From Acanthococcus lagerstroemiae (taxonomy: Eukaryota; Arthropoda; Insecta; Hemiptera; Eriococcidae): DNA of 64,000 nucleotides. The notes under the pieces are model-generated. The model did not search any database, had not been told where the DNA came from, and worked only from the letters and a program-made list of their open reading frames with translations. The stretch lies in the NCBI GenBank assembly GCA_031841125.1, contig CM063113.1:57653211-57717210 (forward strand), in the 5' to 3' direction. The stretch's first letter is position 1. Each line of letters starts with the position of its first letter. Shown in pieces: positions 22,740 to 34,889 of the stretch. The position numbers and the translations under genes were made by a program.

Positions 22740-23740
22740 AGTCCTCAGAACCAGCTAAAACTCTTTAAACTGTCTTCAAGCTATTTGAGACTCGCTAAGG
22801 CTATTCAAAACTAGGTTACATTTTATAAATCTTTGACTTGATTACGGCTCTTTAAGACAATCAAAATTCCAATAAGTTTCCATACACGTTTAAGATTCCC
22901 CATGGTTTGTATAGAACACTAAGACTCCTTAAAACTAGACAGTTGGTGTGGTGGAACGTATGACGATGCACGCCTGCCGAACTGCCCCCTATGACACCGC
23001 ACCCCTGGCCCCGGAAAATACCCTTTCGAGTATCGCATCAGTGACCGGAGACACGCTTTGAGGCCGGGCCCGAGCCTCCATTCGCACGTCCTGCAAGGGC
23101 CACCAAGGGGTTTCCTAGTGACCGAGGTCCGCGCTCCCCAAGCACTCGCCTGGAATTCAGGTTCCCTACAGTCTTACGTGCTTCCTCCTCACTCACCCCT
23201 CACCTCCTCGTCTTGGTCCGTGTATCGACGCAGGCAGGTGGTGACGATGGGAGAGCCCTGCCTGGGGGTCCGCAGCGCAGCTGCAGCAGCTCTCCTAGCC
23301 TTAAAACTAGATGAGACTCTTCCATACTTGTTTCAAACTCTACGAGGCTCATATTAAGGGCTCCATGACTGTTTCAAACTCGTTTGCAACTTTTTATAAG
23401 TCTTCAAACCTCATCAAGGCACTTCCATAGTGAGTCCAGATTACCACTTTCAAAGATTCTTTCAAATTGTATTAAGACAGCTTCAGAATTCTTTTAGACT
23501 CCTTGACGCTTTTTCAACAAAACTTGCTAAGACTGCTTAAAACTCGTTTAAGTTACCTGACAACTTGCCAGATTTGCTTGACGCACTTTAAGAGCATTTC
23601 AGACTTGGTTAGGATTCTCCTACAGACTATTAGGACTCTTTAGGACGCGCAGAATTCATTGAGAGTTTACAAGTTCACCTAAGGTTCTTAAAGACTAGTT
23701 TAAGACTCTATACAAATCTTCTAGGCGCGTTTTAAAGCAG
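22740..23740 (-). repeat. Degenerate short-period repeat (GACTC orientation), interrupted by repeat E
   Basis: AAACTC, AAGACT, GACTC(C/T)TTA-type words recur every 10-25 bases in 22740-22950 and 23290-23740, i.e. the reverse-complement style of the GAGTC zones. Repeat E (22952-23270) interrupts it. Confidence 0.5.
22952..23270 (+). repeat. Dispersed repeat E, copy 2
   Basis: Matches 28803-29140: CGTATG(A/G)CGATGCACGC, CCTGGCCCCGGAAA, CCTTTCGAGTATCGCAT, AGTGACC, CTCACCTCCTCGTCTTGGT, AGGTGGTGAC. G+C-rich relative to surroundings. The 99-codon open frame at 23058 is not preserved in the other copy. Confidence 0.8.
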
Positions 23741-25560
23741 TCAATATGGCGGATCCATATAGGTATGTGTGACTATGCAACCCTCCTATCTAGCTTATTC
23801 CTAAAAATAACTACGTTAACTTTGACTGTGTTCTTCTTGCCAATTTTGCGACTTTGGTGGTGAATTCAGTAGCTTTTCTGAATTTCAGCATGTTTGTACC
23901 TTTTTTCTTCCAAAAGAAAAGTTACTAAATCACTTTCAATTCTGTCACAGTTGAAGCAACTCTTAACAGAAACTAGCACTTTATTTAGGCAAATTTGACT
24001 ATTTTTAATATCTTTGAAAGATTGAAGTACCAAGCAACTTTCTGGCAACATTTTCAGGGTACCAACTGAGGAAAAAGATGAATTTTCTACGACTTACTTT
24101 AGAATTTTCTCTATCTTGGAGAAAGGGAGGTAGTGTAAGTCTCCTTTAACCGCCAAGAATGCACTTCTTAATGAAAATTTGCTGTATTTTCAAAAATCTT
24201 ACTTTTTGAAAATCAACAAATCCTACACATGGACTAGATTTTTTCGAGTTCTGGGGGAGAAGCGACGGATACAAATATGTACCTTCAATAGAATCCTTTT
24301 TCAATTGTTATTTTTGGCTTCCCATTTATAACTATTCATTCTTTTATGTTCATGAAACAGTTGGATTCCTCTCAAAAAAAGAGTTCTTTCAACTGAAAAG
24401 AAAGATGAACTTTACATAACTGCGTGGTATGTTACAAAAACATTACTTTTCTATCACTTTCATCACTTATCTCGAAAGAACCAGGACTTCCGTAATTTCC
24501 ATGACCAGCCTGATTTTTTTTAGTTCACAGTCAACTTGCTATTTGATTGAAGCCACTGTTCTCGGTTTCATGTAGAACAACTTTACCAACCTCTATCTTC
24601 CTCACATTGACATAGTGCGTTTCTCTTCAAACAAGGCGAGTTGCGTCGTGATGAGGGCTTCGTTCGATGCGGCAGCAGAAATGCGAGCTCAGCGCAGCCC
24701 CCTGCTGTTCAAAGGATAATAATTCATCCGCCAACCCATTAAAATTCCAGCGTCGCTGTCCTGGAGGGAGTCTCCGTCAAAGGCCGAACACACACTATAT
24801 CGATACCCGAAATATATAATACAGTAAATCATCTTCGAGATTTCTTATACAATTTTTCGCGAATTCGAGAGGAAATAAAGTTTTTCCTGGTCACCGGGTA
24901 CACCGTCGACGCATCCACTTTGCTCCCAAGATTGCCTTAACAAATTTCGCCTATAAATTTAAAGTTACTCAGTTCGAAAATTCTGGTGGCGAGATAAGGA
25001 CGCGGCAGGGCAGGCCGACGTACGGCACGGTATCAAACGTAGAAAAAGAATTTTTCGACAGGCCAGACGGTCGGGGACGGACGGGGGCGAGAGCGTACCG
25101 GGAGGTTAGAACTTGAGGCGACGGATGCTCGACGTTCTGTCGTGAATACTGATCAAAAGACAGTATTTTTCTCACACATCACCCTTTATTAACTTTAACA
25201 TTTTTGCCAACGTGTTTCTTTGGTAACCTTATTTTAAAAGTTAACGTTTTTCGAGACTTTTACTTTAAACTGCGGAGCGGCGCGAGCGCGCGGGAACGAA
25301 AACTCAAAGCTCGCACAAACTTTCCGCAACATTTTGCTGATCCAAAAAGTAATTTACAGTTTTTACGAACAAATCTGACTTTTTATTAATGCTGCGAACG
25401 TACACGTAACTACCACGTCTCTCGACGTCGAAGATGGTCCACGATTAAAAAATTACGCTTTCAATCGATCGGATCGACGAAGGCAATTTGAGCGCTTTTC
25501 AAGAAGACAAGAGCAATTTCGACGTAATTACCGACGTGTATCATGCGTGTGTGGAATGGA
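23741..25560. other. No recognised gene; CpG-rich patches 24630-24800 and 24980-25340
   Basis: Around 24640-24780 and 25000-25330 the sequence becomes CpG rich (GCGAGTTGCGTCG, GGCGCGAGCGCGCGG). Open frames are short. No homology was recognised and splice-bounded exons could not be supported. Confidence 0.4.
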
Positions 25561-25679
25561 GGGGTTGCCTATCCGTGGAATTATAATTTTTCAGGTAAAC
25601 GTACTGGATTTGGAAACAGGTAACATAAGGAGAGACACATGGAATGACTTTTTTCATGAACTAGAGAACTTCAAACCAT

Positions 25680-25982
25680 CCCCCCCCCCCCGGCATTTTC
25701 TCAGTGTAACTGTCTGGGAGTAATTTCAAAGAAAAATGAGATAGAGAAGGAATGTAACAAAGTTAGAAAATATCTTGAAATGTCGTTAAGACTATACTGA
25801 GACAGATGGACTCGTATTGTGCATCTGCTAGAACTCCGGTTAAAACACTCTAAGACTCCGTTCAGACTTGTTAATACTCCATATGACAAGTCGAGATGCT
25901 GCAAGTGCTGATTAATATCTTATTCAGATTCGTTACAATTCGGCAGATACTACTTGAGACCAATCTGAACTCTTCAAGACGC
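25680..25982. repeat. Poly-C tract and degenerate GACTC-type repeat
   Basis: C11-12 at 25680-25691, then AAGACTCC, AATACTCC and GACTTGTTA-type words of the short-period family at 25780-25980. Confidence 0.45.
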
Positions 25983-26185
25983 CCCACACTGGACGAGATC
26001 GTGATTCTAGACGGCCAAAACCTAATTACATGGCTTTTTTAATGTTTGCTTGGTTCCAGGTCAAAATTTTACATTATCTTGTACGTAGAAATACTTCCTT
26101 TCCTTCCAATGGTCAATCCTTACATACAGGGTGTCTCTTGGTCCTCTTCACAGGTAATACACCATACACGGTGTCACAACTTGAA
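25983..26185. mobile_element. Inverted-end element D, copy 2
   Basis: Reverse-complement match to 17763-17967, starting CCCACACTGGACGAGATCG with TGATTCTAGACGGCCAAAAC and reaching CACAGGTAATAC. Confidence 0.65.
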
Positions 26186-26890
26186 TCCAAAATCCAACAA
26201 ATTTAGTAGGGACTCGCTTAAATGGATAATTTGTTTGTACAACTTCACTTCTGTGTGATCAATATTACTTGATTCATCAAAAGATTGCCATAATTTTAGC
26301 TATGAGGAAAAATATGTTTGATACGGTCAGTTTAGACTAAATAACAACTTGCATACTTTAAAATCTGAGCAGGAATATAAGCGTTGGATGAATCAGTAAA
26401 AACAAGTAAGAATTTGATCATAATATTACAAACAGGACTATAATTTAAACCATAATTTTTAGATCAACATCTCAATACAGCTGTACAAATTTGAATGATT
26501 GTTTCAAAATTAAAACTCTAGCAAAAACTGAGTAGGTAATCATTAAAAAAAAAAAAATTAATAATTCACCTTGACTACTGTGAGTAGACCACCCAATACC
26601 CTTAAAAAATATATTAGTTTCGTTTTATTTGCAAAACAAAGGGCGGAACTGGAACTGTTAGGGTCCAATCAACTTCTAATAAAAATCACAACAAAACCAG
26701 AACTAGAAATTAAGTTCTGAGGAACTTTTCTTATTTGCATTTGATCAATAAGAACGCAAAATCTTCTAATCCAAGGTAAATAGAATCGAACACGAAAGGT
26801 GAAATGAACAAATAACAAGAACTGAGAACCTATACCCCAGTTTGGCCAAGTTGATAAGAGGAAACCGAAGTAGTGATATCCGTGATACCG
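26186..26890. other. No recognised gene
   Basis: A+T-rich sequence. The 118-codon minus-strand frame beginning at 27025 overlaps the hAT-like element and shows no motif. Confidence 0.4.
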
Positions 26891-26896
26891 CAATAC

Positions 26897-27167
26897 CAGG
26901 GACGTACCGCAGAGTTTCCTCGGAGGGGGGGGGGGGATTGTGAGAGCCCCAACTGACTCAACTAAAAATTCCCAAGTATCGAAGCCAAAAAAAAAACAAC
27001 TTTGTGACTCATCGGATTCTTCCAACTTCTCAACTCAATTCCCAAGTATCCAAGCAAAAAAATATCTTTTGATTCTTTGGATTTTTCTAACTCCGCCTGA
27101 CTGAAATGGTGAATTTTCCCAACTGCCGAAGGAAAAATTCCTAAGGGGGGCCATCGGTACGTCCTTG
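26897..27167. mobile_element. hAT-like non-autonomous element (family member 2)
   Basis: Ends CAGGGACGTACCGCAGAG and CCATCGGTACGTCCTTG. The interior has repeated AATTCCCAAGTATC(G/C)AAGC blocks and TTTTCCCAACTGC, as in 14140-14429. Flanks CGCAATAC and TACAACAC agree at only 5 of 8 bases, so the duplication is uncertain. Confidence 0.75.
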
Positions 27168-27416
27168 TACAACACACTGGATGCGTGCATAACACCACGG
27201 GGCACATCTCATGCGTGACCCTCTATATTAAAACCCATCTAGGTGTGTCAAAACCGGTTAACCGGTTTTCTCTAGAACTGCGAATAAAGTGCCCCCCCCC
27301 CATGGTTCCTTGAATTTTCTCGTGCTAGTTACCCAACTCGCTCGGAACTCGCGGCAAATAATTGAGCTATGCTCACTCAAACTATGCAGCTCGGTTTGAA
27401 CACAAAAAACCACAGT

Positions 27417-27600
27417 TAGCTGCACGTAAGGGGTTTTTGACACACTAGGAGGGTTTTAACATAGATATGTTTTAGGAGCTTTTTATAACGTCTCATAAAA
27501 TGGGACAAGTCCCTCGTGAAAAAACACGTCTCCTGCATTCGCAAACGCCCAAGAAGTGAAAATTGATTTTTTGACACATTGGTGGGTTTTAATGTAGAGG
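27417..27600 (+). repeat. Dispersed repeat B, copy 2
   Basis: Same order of blocks as 3357-3552: GCTGCACGTAAG, CACACTAGG, AACATAGATATG, ATAAAATGGGACAAGTCCC, GTGGGTTTTAA. Confidence 0.75.
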
Positions 27601-27605
27601 GTCTT

Positions 27606-28170
27606 GCTGCGTTCCACATCGTTCGTCATTATTTTCTCGTTTTCTTTGAAAGTCGCAAACGGTTGCAGCTGAATGATGGTAGGGTCGTTCGATAAATGTT
27701 CAAAGAATAAAACTCATTTAGTATATTTTCGGGTCGAGTTGGATCAGGGTGTTTCCAGTCCATAAAGAGAAGGTATGTGGTAGGGCACAATGGACAGTAA
27801 TGTTGAACTTAATATTTATTTCAGGTTAGAAACGTGAAGTTCCTTCAACAAGGAACTCATTCGAATTGAACTGTATTTATCAAGAAATAAAAATAAAAAC
27901 ATAAAAAAATTCTATGTCAAGTTCTGGCTTTAGTATCGTCATTTGAAACTACCCTTCATTTCATCATCTTTTAAAACAGTGTACTTAAATTTTTAAATGC
28001 TCAAATTGATATCCAGCTTTGCATTCGAATAATATTTTTGGGGAAATAAGTTGGGCTGGTTTTAGGTCATCTGATATTGAAGAATAATTGTTTCCATTTA
28101 TGGGAATTTTGGCTCGCTTCATTTTATGGAGTTTTGGCCGCCTAGAATCAGCATTTCGCGCAGTGTGCAT
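27606..28170 (-). mobile_element. Inverted-end element C, copy 2
   Basis: Reverse-complement match to 16207-16770. It ends at 28170 with GTTTTGGCCGCCTAGAATC and CGCGCAGTGTG, the same terminus type as elements D at 17967 and 25983. No transposase is seen. Confidence 0.65.
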
Positions 28171-28298
28171 CCCCATATTGTATACGTACGGTGAAATGAG
28201 CGGAAATTGCATTTCCAGATTATCTATGCACCTGGCAGACTATACAAAAAAGCTGATCCACATTCGGTACTCCGATTTACAGAATTTGAAAGAATAAG

Positions 28299-28480
28299 TA
28301 CAGGCAAAACTTGCTATAACGAACCTCGAAATTACGAAATCCTTGATGTAACGAAATTGAACACTCGACCTTTCAAAGAAACTTCCTATAATGAGGGAAA
28401 AGTATTCGGTATAACGAATTCAATCAAGTTTTCTACATTGACGGTCTCATGGAGACTCGTGCTAAAAAACAAAAATGAAA
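28299..28480 (+). mobile_element. Tc1/pogo-type end fragment (CAGGCAAAACTTGC...)
   Basis: Begins CAGGCAAAACTTGCTATAAC with GAACCTCG, then repeats (T)AACGAA words. This is the style of pogo/Tigger-group inverted ends (CAGGNNAAACCTCGNTATAACGAA). No matching right end was found. A 162-codon open frame (28207-28695) runs through it but contains no transposase motif. Confidence 0.45.
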
Positions 28481-28802
28481 TTTTTCAGGAGAGCGTTTTG
28501 AAAATGTCGTCAGTTTATAACTCATCAGGTAGGTCAATCGGAAAGAGCTCTCTAGTGGTCCACATAATAAGTCATCAGCTCTTTTATGTATACCACCGGA
28601 TAGCTCACACCTTCAGTGACAGATCTACATACTTAATTTTGACAAAAATATCAGTTAGCATAAGTGTCCATGAGACCACCGACATATTTTATTGAAAGGA
28701 TAGTCCTGTTGCTTCCTGTGTAAGTTCTTTTGTTGTAAATATTGATAAGAACAGTGCAAAATTTTCCAAACAGTAAAAGATTACTGAATTTTATACCGAA
28801 CT

Positions 28803-29140
28803 TGGTGGAGCGTATGGCGATGCACGCATGCCAATATGGCTCCCCAGACACCGCATTCCTGGCCCCGGAAACTACCCTTTCGAGTATCGCATTAGTGACC
28901 ACAGGGACGTTTTGAGGCTGGCCCGGGCCCCCATTTCGCCTATCTTGTCTTCCGATTCACGTTGTCCAGCCAGGGCCACTATGGGACAACCTACTGACCG
29001 AGGCAACTCTCACCCAGCATTAATCTGAGGAATTCTGGTGTACTACAGCTGGATTGCGCTTCCTTCCTTCACTTCTCACCTCCTCGTCTTGGTACGGGTG
29101 GCAATGCAAGAAGGTGGTGACAGCGGGGTAAACCCTGCCG
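28803..29140 (+). repeat. Dispersed repeat E, copy 3
   Basis: Matches 22952-23270 throughout, from GGCGATGCACGC to CACCTCCTCGTCTTGGTACG and AGGTGGTGACAG. Confidence 0.8.
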
Positions 29141-29307
29141 GCTAAACTGGGAAATTAGGTGGATAACTTCCTCTTTCTGTCATTTTCCCACTCCACATAA
29201 TAATTCCAGCAGTGGAGTACAAAGGTCCTCAAGTGTCTCCCAGCTCCTATATTTGTCTCGAGCTACTTATCCTGAGTGTCCACGTTGGAGCATGAGTGAA
29301 CACTTGG

Positions 29308-29460
29308 TAAATTCTGTATGTAGGGTGTGCCAATTCACAATTTCTTCCTTCTGTAGTCCAGAGCGCTTTCGGCTGCTATGCCATCTTTAGTAGTAGCCGA
29401 AAGCGCTCTGGACTACTGAAGAAAGAATTGCAAATTGGCACACCTGACATACAGAATTTA
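29308..29460. repeat. 153 bp fold-back element, family F
   Basis: Two ~65 bp arms pair almost perfectly: TAAATTCTGTATG with CATACAGAATTTA at the tips, GGTGTGCCAATT with AATTGGCACACC, and GTAGTCCAGAGCGCTTTCGG with CCGAAAGCGCTCTGGACTAC near the loop. Related arms occur at 34772-34882 and 61010-61072. Confidence 0.92.
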
Positions 29461-29829
29461 CTTATCCTGAGACGAGCTTCCTCCTTCCTTAAATGCATTT
29501 GCTAATTTTATAACGTCTACATCATAAGTACATTTCCTATACTTGTTTTAATTTTCGCTGACCGTTCAAACAGAAAATATTAGTACAACAAGGGCTCGAA
29601 AAGTAAAAGGAAGGGCGGTAATGGCAAAAACTATCCCATTCCAAGTTTTGATCTCATGCCTGAATACGAAGAAGATTTATAATCTAACAGTCCTAATAAA
29701 GTCCACACTAATACCTGACAGTATCGACAGTAGTCTCAGAATCATTGCTTTTCAACACTACATAATATATTAATGCGACTGAATCAGCTTTTATATGTTC
29801 TTGAAGCATCTAAACGATTCCACATCAGA

Positions 29830-30410
29830 CAGAAGTCGAAGATTCAAATTGACTTGCAAAACCCTTAACTTTGTTAAAATTAATCTCAGCATAGTCTGAT
29901 TGAGTTTTAAATGAGTCTGATGAGTTATAAAAATATCTAAAGAAGACTGAATGGATCTTAAAGAGTCCTAAAGAAATTCGCAAAAGTCTTAATGAATTAG
30001 TATGTATAATAATAGTGTCTAAATGAATCTTAAAAGAGTCTGACTCAGTCCTAAACAAAACTTAACAGGAGGACATGAAGTATGGATGAGTTTGGACACC
30101 GAAATGAGTCTTGACACACTATTCGATAATGAATTAAAACGGGTCTGATGACTCCAAACTTAGTATGAATGAATCTCAGTGAATCCTAAGACTTAAAATG
30201 TGACTGAAGGATCTAAACGGCTCTTTATGAATTTTGAATAGAAAGTCGAGACAGTTTTAACTGAGTTGAAAACGTTTCATCGCAGTCTTATAATTCTCGT
30301 GAGTTTTAAACAGTCTGAATAAAGTCAGTATGCCTCGGTGGAATTTAACTGAGTCTACAGAAGCAAATAGAGTCTGGATGAGTTTTATGAGTTTGATAGG
30401 TATCACATAA
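29830..30410 (+). repeat. Degenerate GAGTC-type short-period repeat
   Basis: GAGTC(T/C), GATGAGTT, AATGAATCTTAAA words at 10-25 base spacing. 30900-31110 continues the style more weakly. Confidence 0.55.
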
Positions 30411-33335
30411 ATCCTCTTCCTCCTCAGTCCTTTCACCCTACGTTGAGGCGTTATGACTTCAAATCCTGGAGGAATGTGTTAAGGTTTTGTTCTTGAATAC
30501 TGGTAGGAAACGAACAGCACGCTATCTACGCACGGTGATTGGTACTGCAGTCGCCCTGTTCACTAGGATGTTGCGGGGAAAGAGATAAAACCTGTTCGTA
30601 AGCTTTCTAGCGTCCAGAATGGAACCTATGTGGACAGGATGCGAGGCGCACACGACACCCATCAACCCCAGAGCAATCCGATGAATCCTAAAGGTGTCTG
30701 TATATGTCTTACTACCCATTAACCATATAGTAAACATAATCTGCGCCTTTAATCATGAAGTGCCAAACACTAGTGCTAATCATCAGTAAATATATTAGCC
30801 TAACACGCAATGCTTTTGTTTCATGGTGAACTCAATCCATGTTTCCTGTCAGGTCTATATCTCAGCAGCCACCGAATGAATATTCACCTAACATAACAGA
30901 ATATGAGTGAGTCCAAAACAAATAGCGAATCGTCCTTAGAAAGGCTAAATGGGTTTTAACGGGGAGAAAATAAATTCGAAATGTCAGAAGACGTGGTAAA
31001 AGAACCTGCTGTGAGTTTTACTTTCACTTATTGTCAGTCTGAATGAATCATAACTCTGAAATAGTATTTTTTATGAAATGTGCTCCAGTCTTAATGAGTC
31101 TGAATAAGGAAGGTATTCGGCGACACTTGTACAACATCCACAAATTGAACTTCACAAAGGTATACTAAATCACTACACAGACCCAAAAAGGCCGCAGACT
31201 ACTTCAACTGAGTCGACGAGTGCGCACCTACTGAATACATTTCATCTGTTTCATGTATTCCTATTTTCAGTTTCTATTCCAATTCTCTCAACTCACAGGC
31301 ATCAATTTATTGCCAACTTGGATAGCAGCTCAGTTCTTACACAGCGAAATACACAACTGAATGCTGGTGCAGCAGGTTCTCCAATAGTAGATTTGCTCCA
31401 GAAAGAAAAGAATACCTATCTACTAGAATTACAGTATGAAGAGATCATGATTCATTGCTCGCGATCCACGACTCGTCTGCAGACAGAACTTCCAGTCCAA
31501 CTATCCCTGATTTAAGAATGTTCCAGGTCCGATGATACAATGAGATCGCAACTTTCTTGTAAGTGAATAAACGATGCCAATAAGCTTCAACCACCGCGAA
31601 GAAACTGATATGATATTGGAATCAACTGAAACGGGAATTTCAATGCTGTGTGCGTTCGCTATGCGTACTTGACGGGGTGAATTTAACGTACAGTGAGAGA
31701 ACGTGTTAAAAAGGGTCTCATCAAGGCGTGTAAAGGAATGTGGAAACGAGCGAAAGAACAGTTTGTAATGAATACTTGGCGGCTTCGGCGAGATTTTAGC
31801 TCTTTTAAAGAAGATATAACCGATGAAACGACTGTTGATTGAGATAGTGAGTTCGCACTGGCACGCCGGGAAACCTAGCACCCATCCCTTTTATAGCTAC
31901 ATCTGCCCACGCTTTCAACTTAACGCCTTCATCTTCTTGGTTGCAATGTGGTGTATCCTTCATTTTCCTATTACCCGTTTCAGTAGCTTGGGTGCTTTTC
32001 GAGGTCCACTGCGGCTACTCGATACATTTGGAGAAGAGCATGTTCTGGAGTTCCTCGTTCACGCCCTCTCCTTCTCCCTTTGGATCTGAATTCAAATTGA
32101 GGAATACGCGAACTATAGATTCAGTCAGTCATAGTAATTTATACTAGTTAAGGCTGTAATTTTCGCACTTTTCCACCATTTAAAGCTCAAATAAACGAAA
32201 TTTCAAGTGCACGGTTTATTCTGACTCAATCCAGTACCCTCGCTCGCTTCGCTCTCCGTTGACGATTTCACTTTTGCTTTAAAGAAGAATTTCTTCGAGT
32301 GATAAGTTGAATTTAAGAAAATCTCATTTCTGGTATCTTCTTCGCCTTTCCATATAATACATGCAGTATACTCGAATCGAGCCACATGATAATACAAATG
32401 AATGCGAACGAGCTTTTTAGCCTTTATTTTAGAACAAATTTCATTTTCGTTAAAATGCTACAGCTCACTTTTATCGCGGCGCGCTCCAGCGCCGAGTACA
32501 TGAATATTTATGCTCGTTGCGTATACGGAATTAACGTCGAGCGTATTTTTCACCGTGCGTATACGTACGCGAATGTCTATTAAAATACAAGAACTTAACG
32601 TTCCGGTAGCCTGAAGGAGTCTTCTACAGTATAAGAAGTTTCGCCATTCGAATATCTGCTGTGCAGATGGTAGCATTACGAATTGGACGATGACTACACG
32701 AATACTTAAATTTGAAAAACTCAAATTCGAGTGAAACCTTCCTTTCCTTAATTTGACAGTCGGTACTAAAGGCCTTCAAAGACCTGCCAGTAGATCTGCA
32801 TTCATTATGAGGAAATACAAGTATAAATAGAAGTAGTAGGTAGCAAATACCAATTACAAAGTACTCAGAGCAGAGCCCGAATGACTTTCGTTACTTTTCA
32901 AACTTGCAGACAAGAACTAAGTAGGTGATATTTAGAGTAAAATGTCTTGTGGTCTATGGCTAGTCTTATAGGGGTATTTTCTGTTGTGTGCTTTTTGAGT
33001 ACTCTTGGCAATCCCTTACAGCCTGCTGTCAGAGCTAATTCAGATGACTGAAAAGGCGGTGTAGAACAACCAAGGCGATAACTACCTTACTCTTACATCC
33101 CGATCAATAATAAATGTTCAGTAGAATGCTCGTTGAATAGTCACCAGTTCTTTTCACTTTTGTTTAAGAGTCTATGGTACCCACTAAAAGGCTGGGACAG
33201 GATGAATTAAGCAATATTTCCGTCTCATATGACATTATCAACTACAGTAAGTGTGAGTCTAGTTCCCCCAACCAGTTTCATAAAGAAATTTTCAGCAGTA
33301 CGCTTTTCTGCTAGTCATACCAATCTTGTCGTATT
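30411..33335. other. No recognised gene; CpG-rich patch at 32460-32580
   Basis: Several open frames of 60-126 codons on both strands lack motifs. 32470-32580 is CpG rich (CGCGGCGCGCTCCAGCGCC, CGTGCGTATACGTACGCG) and stands out from A+T-rich DNA. No exon could be supported. Confidence 0.4.
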
Positions 33336-33339
33336 AATG

Positions 33340-33949
33340 CAACACAGTGGCATTTTCTATAAAAAGGGGTAACTTTGTCGATCCGACGAATTTTGAGTTA
33401 CGGATAATACGTAATAGAGGAATGAATGCCCTATCCAAGGAGCTATCGGCGAGATCTGTAGTGTTTTCCTTTGCGGAGATACAAGCGGTCAAAGATGAGT
33501 GTAACAAAAACACGCGAAAACACTTTTTTGAGAAAAATGCGTCTAAAGTTAGACACACCTTTTCCTCCCACTCCTTCAAGCGGCCGTAACTCGCCGCGGA
33601 GTCACGTTACCTCGACGAGGGCTTGTTGGAAAGGTAATTTTTCGCTCTTCTACGTGGTAACAATTCAGAATATCGGATTTATTCGTGAGCTCCGAAAAAC
33701 TGCGAAGAAGCGACGCAGACATTTGCATTCTTTCTCATTCTCTTTCCTAATTCTCTTTCTGTCTCTTCCTCTTCTCTCTCAGACCCGTAAATTTTGTCTC
33801 TTCCTTATCGCGATGTTTTTTCTATAGAAATCGACCAACATTTCAAAATTGATTTTTTGACCACAAAATCTAGTGTTTCTTTTTTCGCGTTTTCTGAGAC
33901 TTCGATTGATCGAGAAAGTTACCCCTTTTTATAGAAACTGTCACAATAT
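33340..33949. mobile_element. 0.6 kb inverted-end element G, copy 1
   Basis: Terminal inverted repeats TTTCTATAAAAAGGGGTAAC at 33354 and GTTACCCCTTTTTATAGAAA at 33919-33938. The body is about 90% identical by eye to 58730-59342, including GATCCGACGAATTTTGAGTT and GCGTCTAAAGTTAGACACACC. No transposase. Open frames in both orientations (80-118 codons) are not conserved in length between copies. Confidence 0.9.
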
Positions 33950-34771
33950 AAGAACCAGTTCTAGGAGCTACACTGCAGTGGTAGCAACATTTCAGGCTCA
34001 AACAAATCTGAAAAAACGTATCAACATTGTACCAGATACACCATACAATTTTGAATTCAGTGGCAAAATTACAGTACAGCGAATAAGTTCCCAACCCAAG
34101 GAACCTTCATTTTAAAATATCTGGTAACTGTATAGATCCTTTTCAGATAACTTTTACAGTTTGTGTAATTGATTCCAAATTAGTATTCAGGCTGGATTGT
34201 CACACTAATACCCTACTTGAACGTTCAAGTCATATTCATCAAGACATGTCGCAGGGAGTCTGATATAATTTAGTGCATGGGTTCTCAAACTTTTTTTTTT
34301 TTTTTTTGGCATACCATCTATAATATGAAAAAAGCGATAAAATGAACTGTGAGAACTTTATTTACAACCAAGATCAGCTGGCGCTTGCGGTACAACTAGA
34401 TATTTTGAAAAGAATTGGGAGTAAACCAATGAAAACGAATGAGAGAAGGGTAATTCGAAAGCGAAAATAAAAAAGTTGAAATATTCTTCATCTTCAAGGG
34501 AATTGTAGCCTAAATCTTCTCCCTCTCTTTGACATGCCCTAAGTCAGGATACAGTGACATCTTGTGCATGTGCCAAGACGACAGATAATTGAGCGGCAGA
34601 AAGAATCATCAGATAAATATGGAGTCAAACTTTCGCCCACGCATAAGAGCCACAATAATCAGACAGGAAATTTACTGCTGGTATTTTCTTATTATAGCAC
34701 AATATACAATTCTGATTTTCTTTTTCAACATCGCCTACTACCTAAACGGCGTTTAGGTATACGCTCACCAC
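33950..34771. other. No recognised gene; possible hAT end at 34274
   Basis: GTGCATGGGTTCTCAAAC followed by T17 and GGCATACC at 34273-34314 is reminiscent of a hAT end (CAGTGGTTCTCAAACTTT). No right end was found. Confidence 0.35.
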
Positions 34772-34882
34772 ATTCCTTTTGTAGGGTGTGCCAATTCACT
34801 TTTCCTTCTGCTGTATTCCAGAGCGCTTTCGGCTGTTATGCCATCATCAGTGGAGTATGGCACATCCTACAAAAGGAATATA
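34772..34882. repeat. Fold-back element, family F, short copy
   Basis: Outer arms ATTCCTTTTGTAGGGTGTGC and GCACATCCTACAAAAGGAAT pair. The left half continues with CCAATTCAC, CAGAGCGCTTTCGGCTGTTA and TGCCATC as in 29308-29460, but the right half lacks the matching internal arm, so most of it has been deleted. Confidence 0.8.
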
Positions 34883-34889
34883 ACCAAGT

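Noticed and set aside
23058..23357. 99-codon plus frame
   Set aside because: It falls in dispersed repeat E and is not kept in the copy at 28803.
27253..27271. AACCGGTTAACCGGTT palindrome as a regulatory site
   Set aside because: A short isolated palindrome with no gene or element boundary next to it.
28207..28695. Longest open frame in the window (162 codons, plus)
   Set aside because: It runs through a pogo-type transposon end with repeated TAACGAA words, has no domain motif, and starts in element-adjacent DNA. No splice or homology support.
33471..33827. 118-codon frame as a gene
   Set aside because: It lies inside element G and the frame is broken in the sister copy at 58730-59342.
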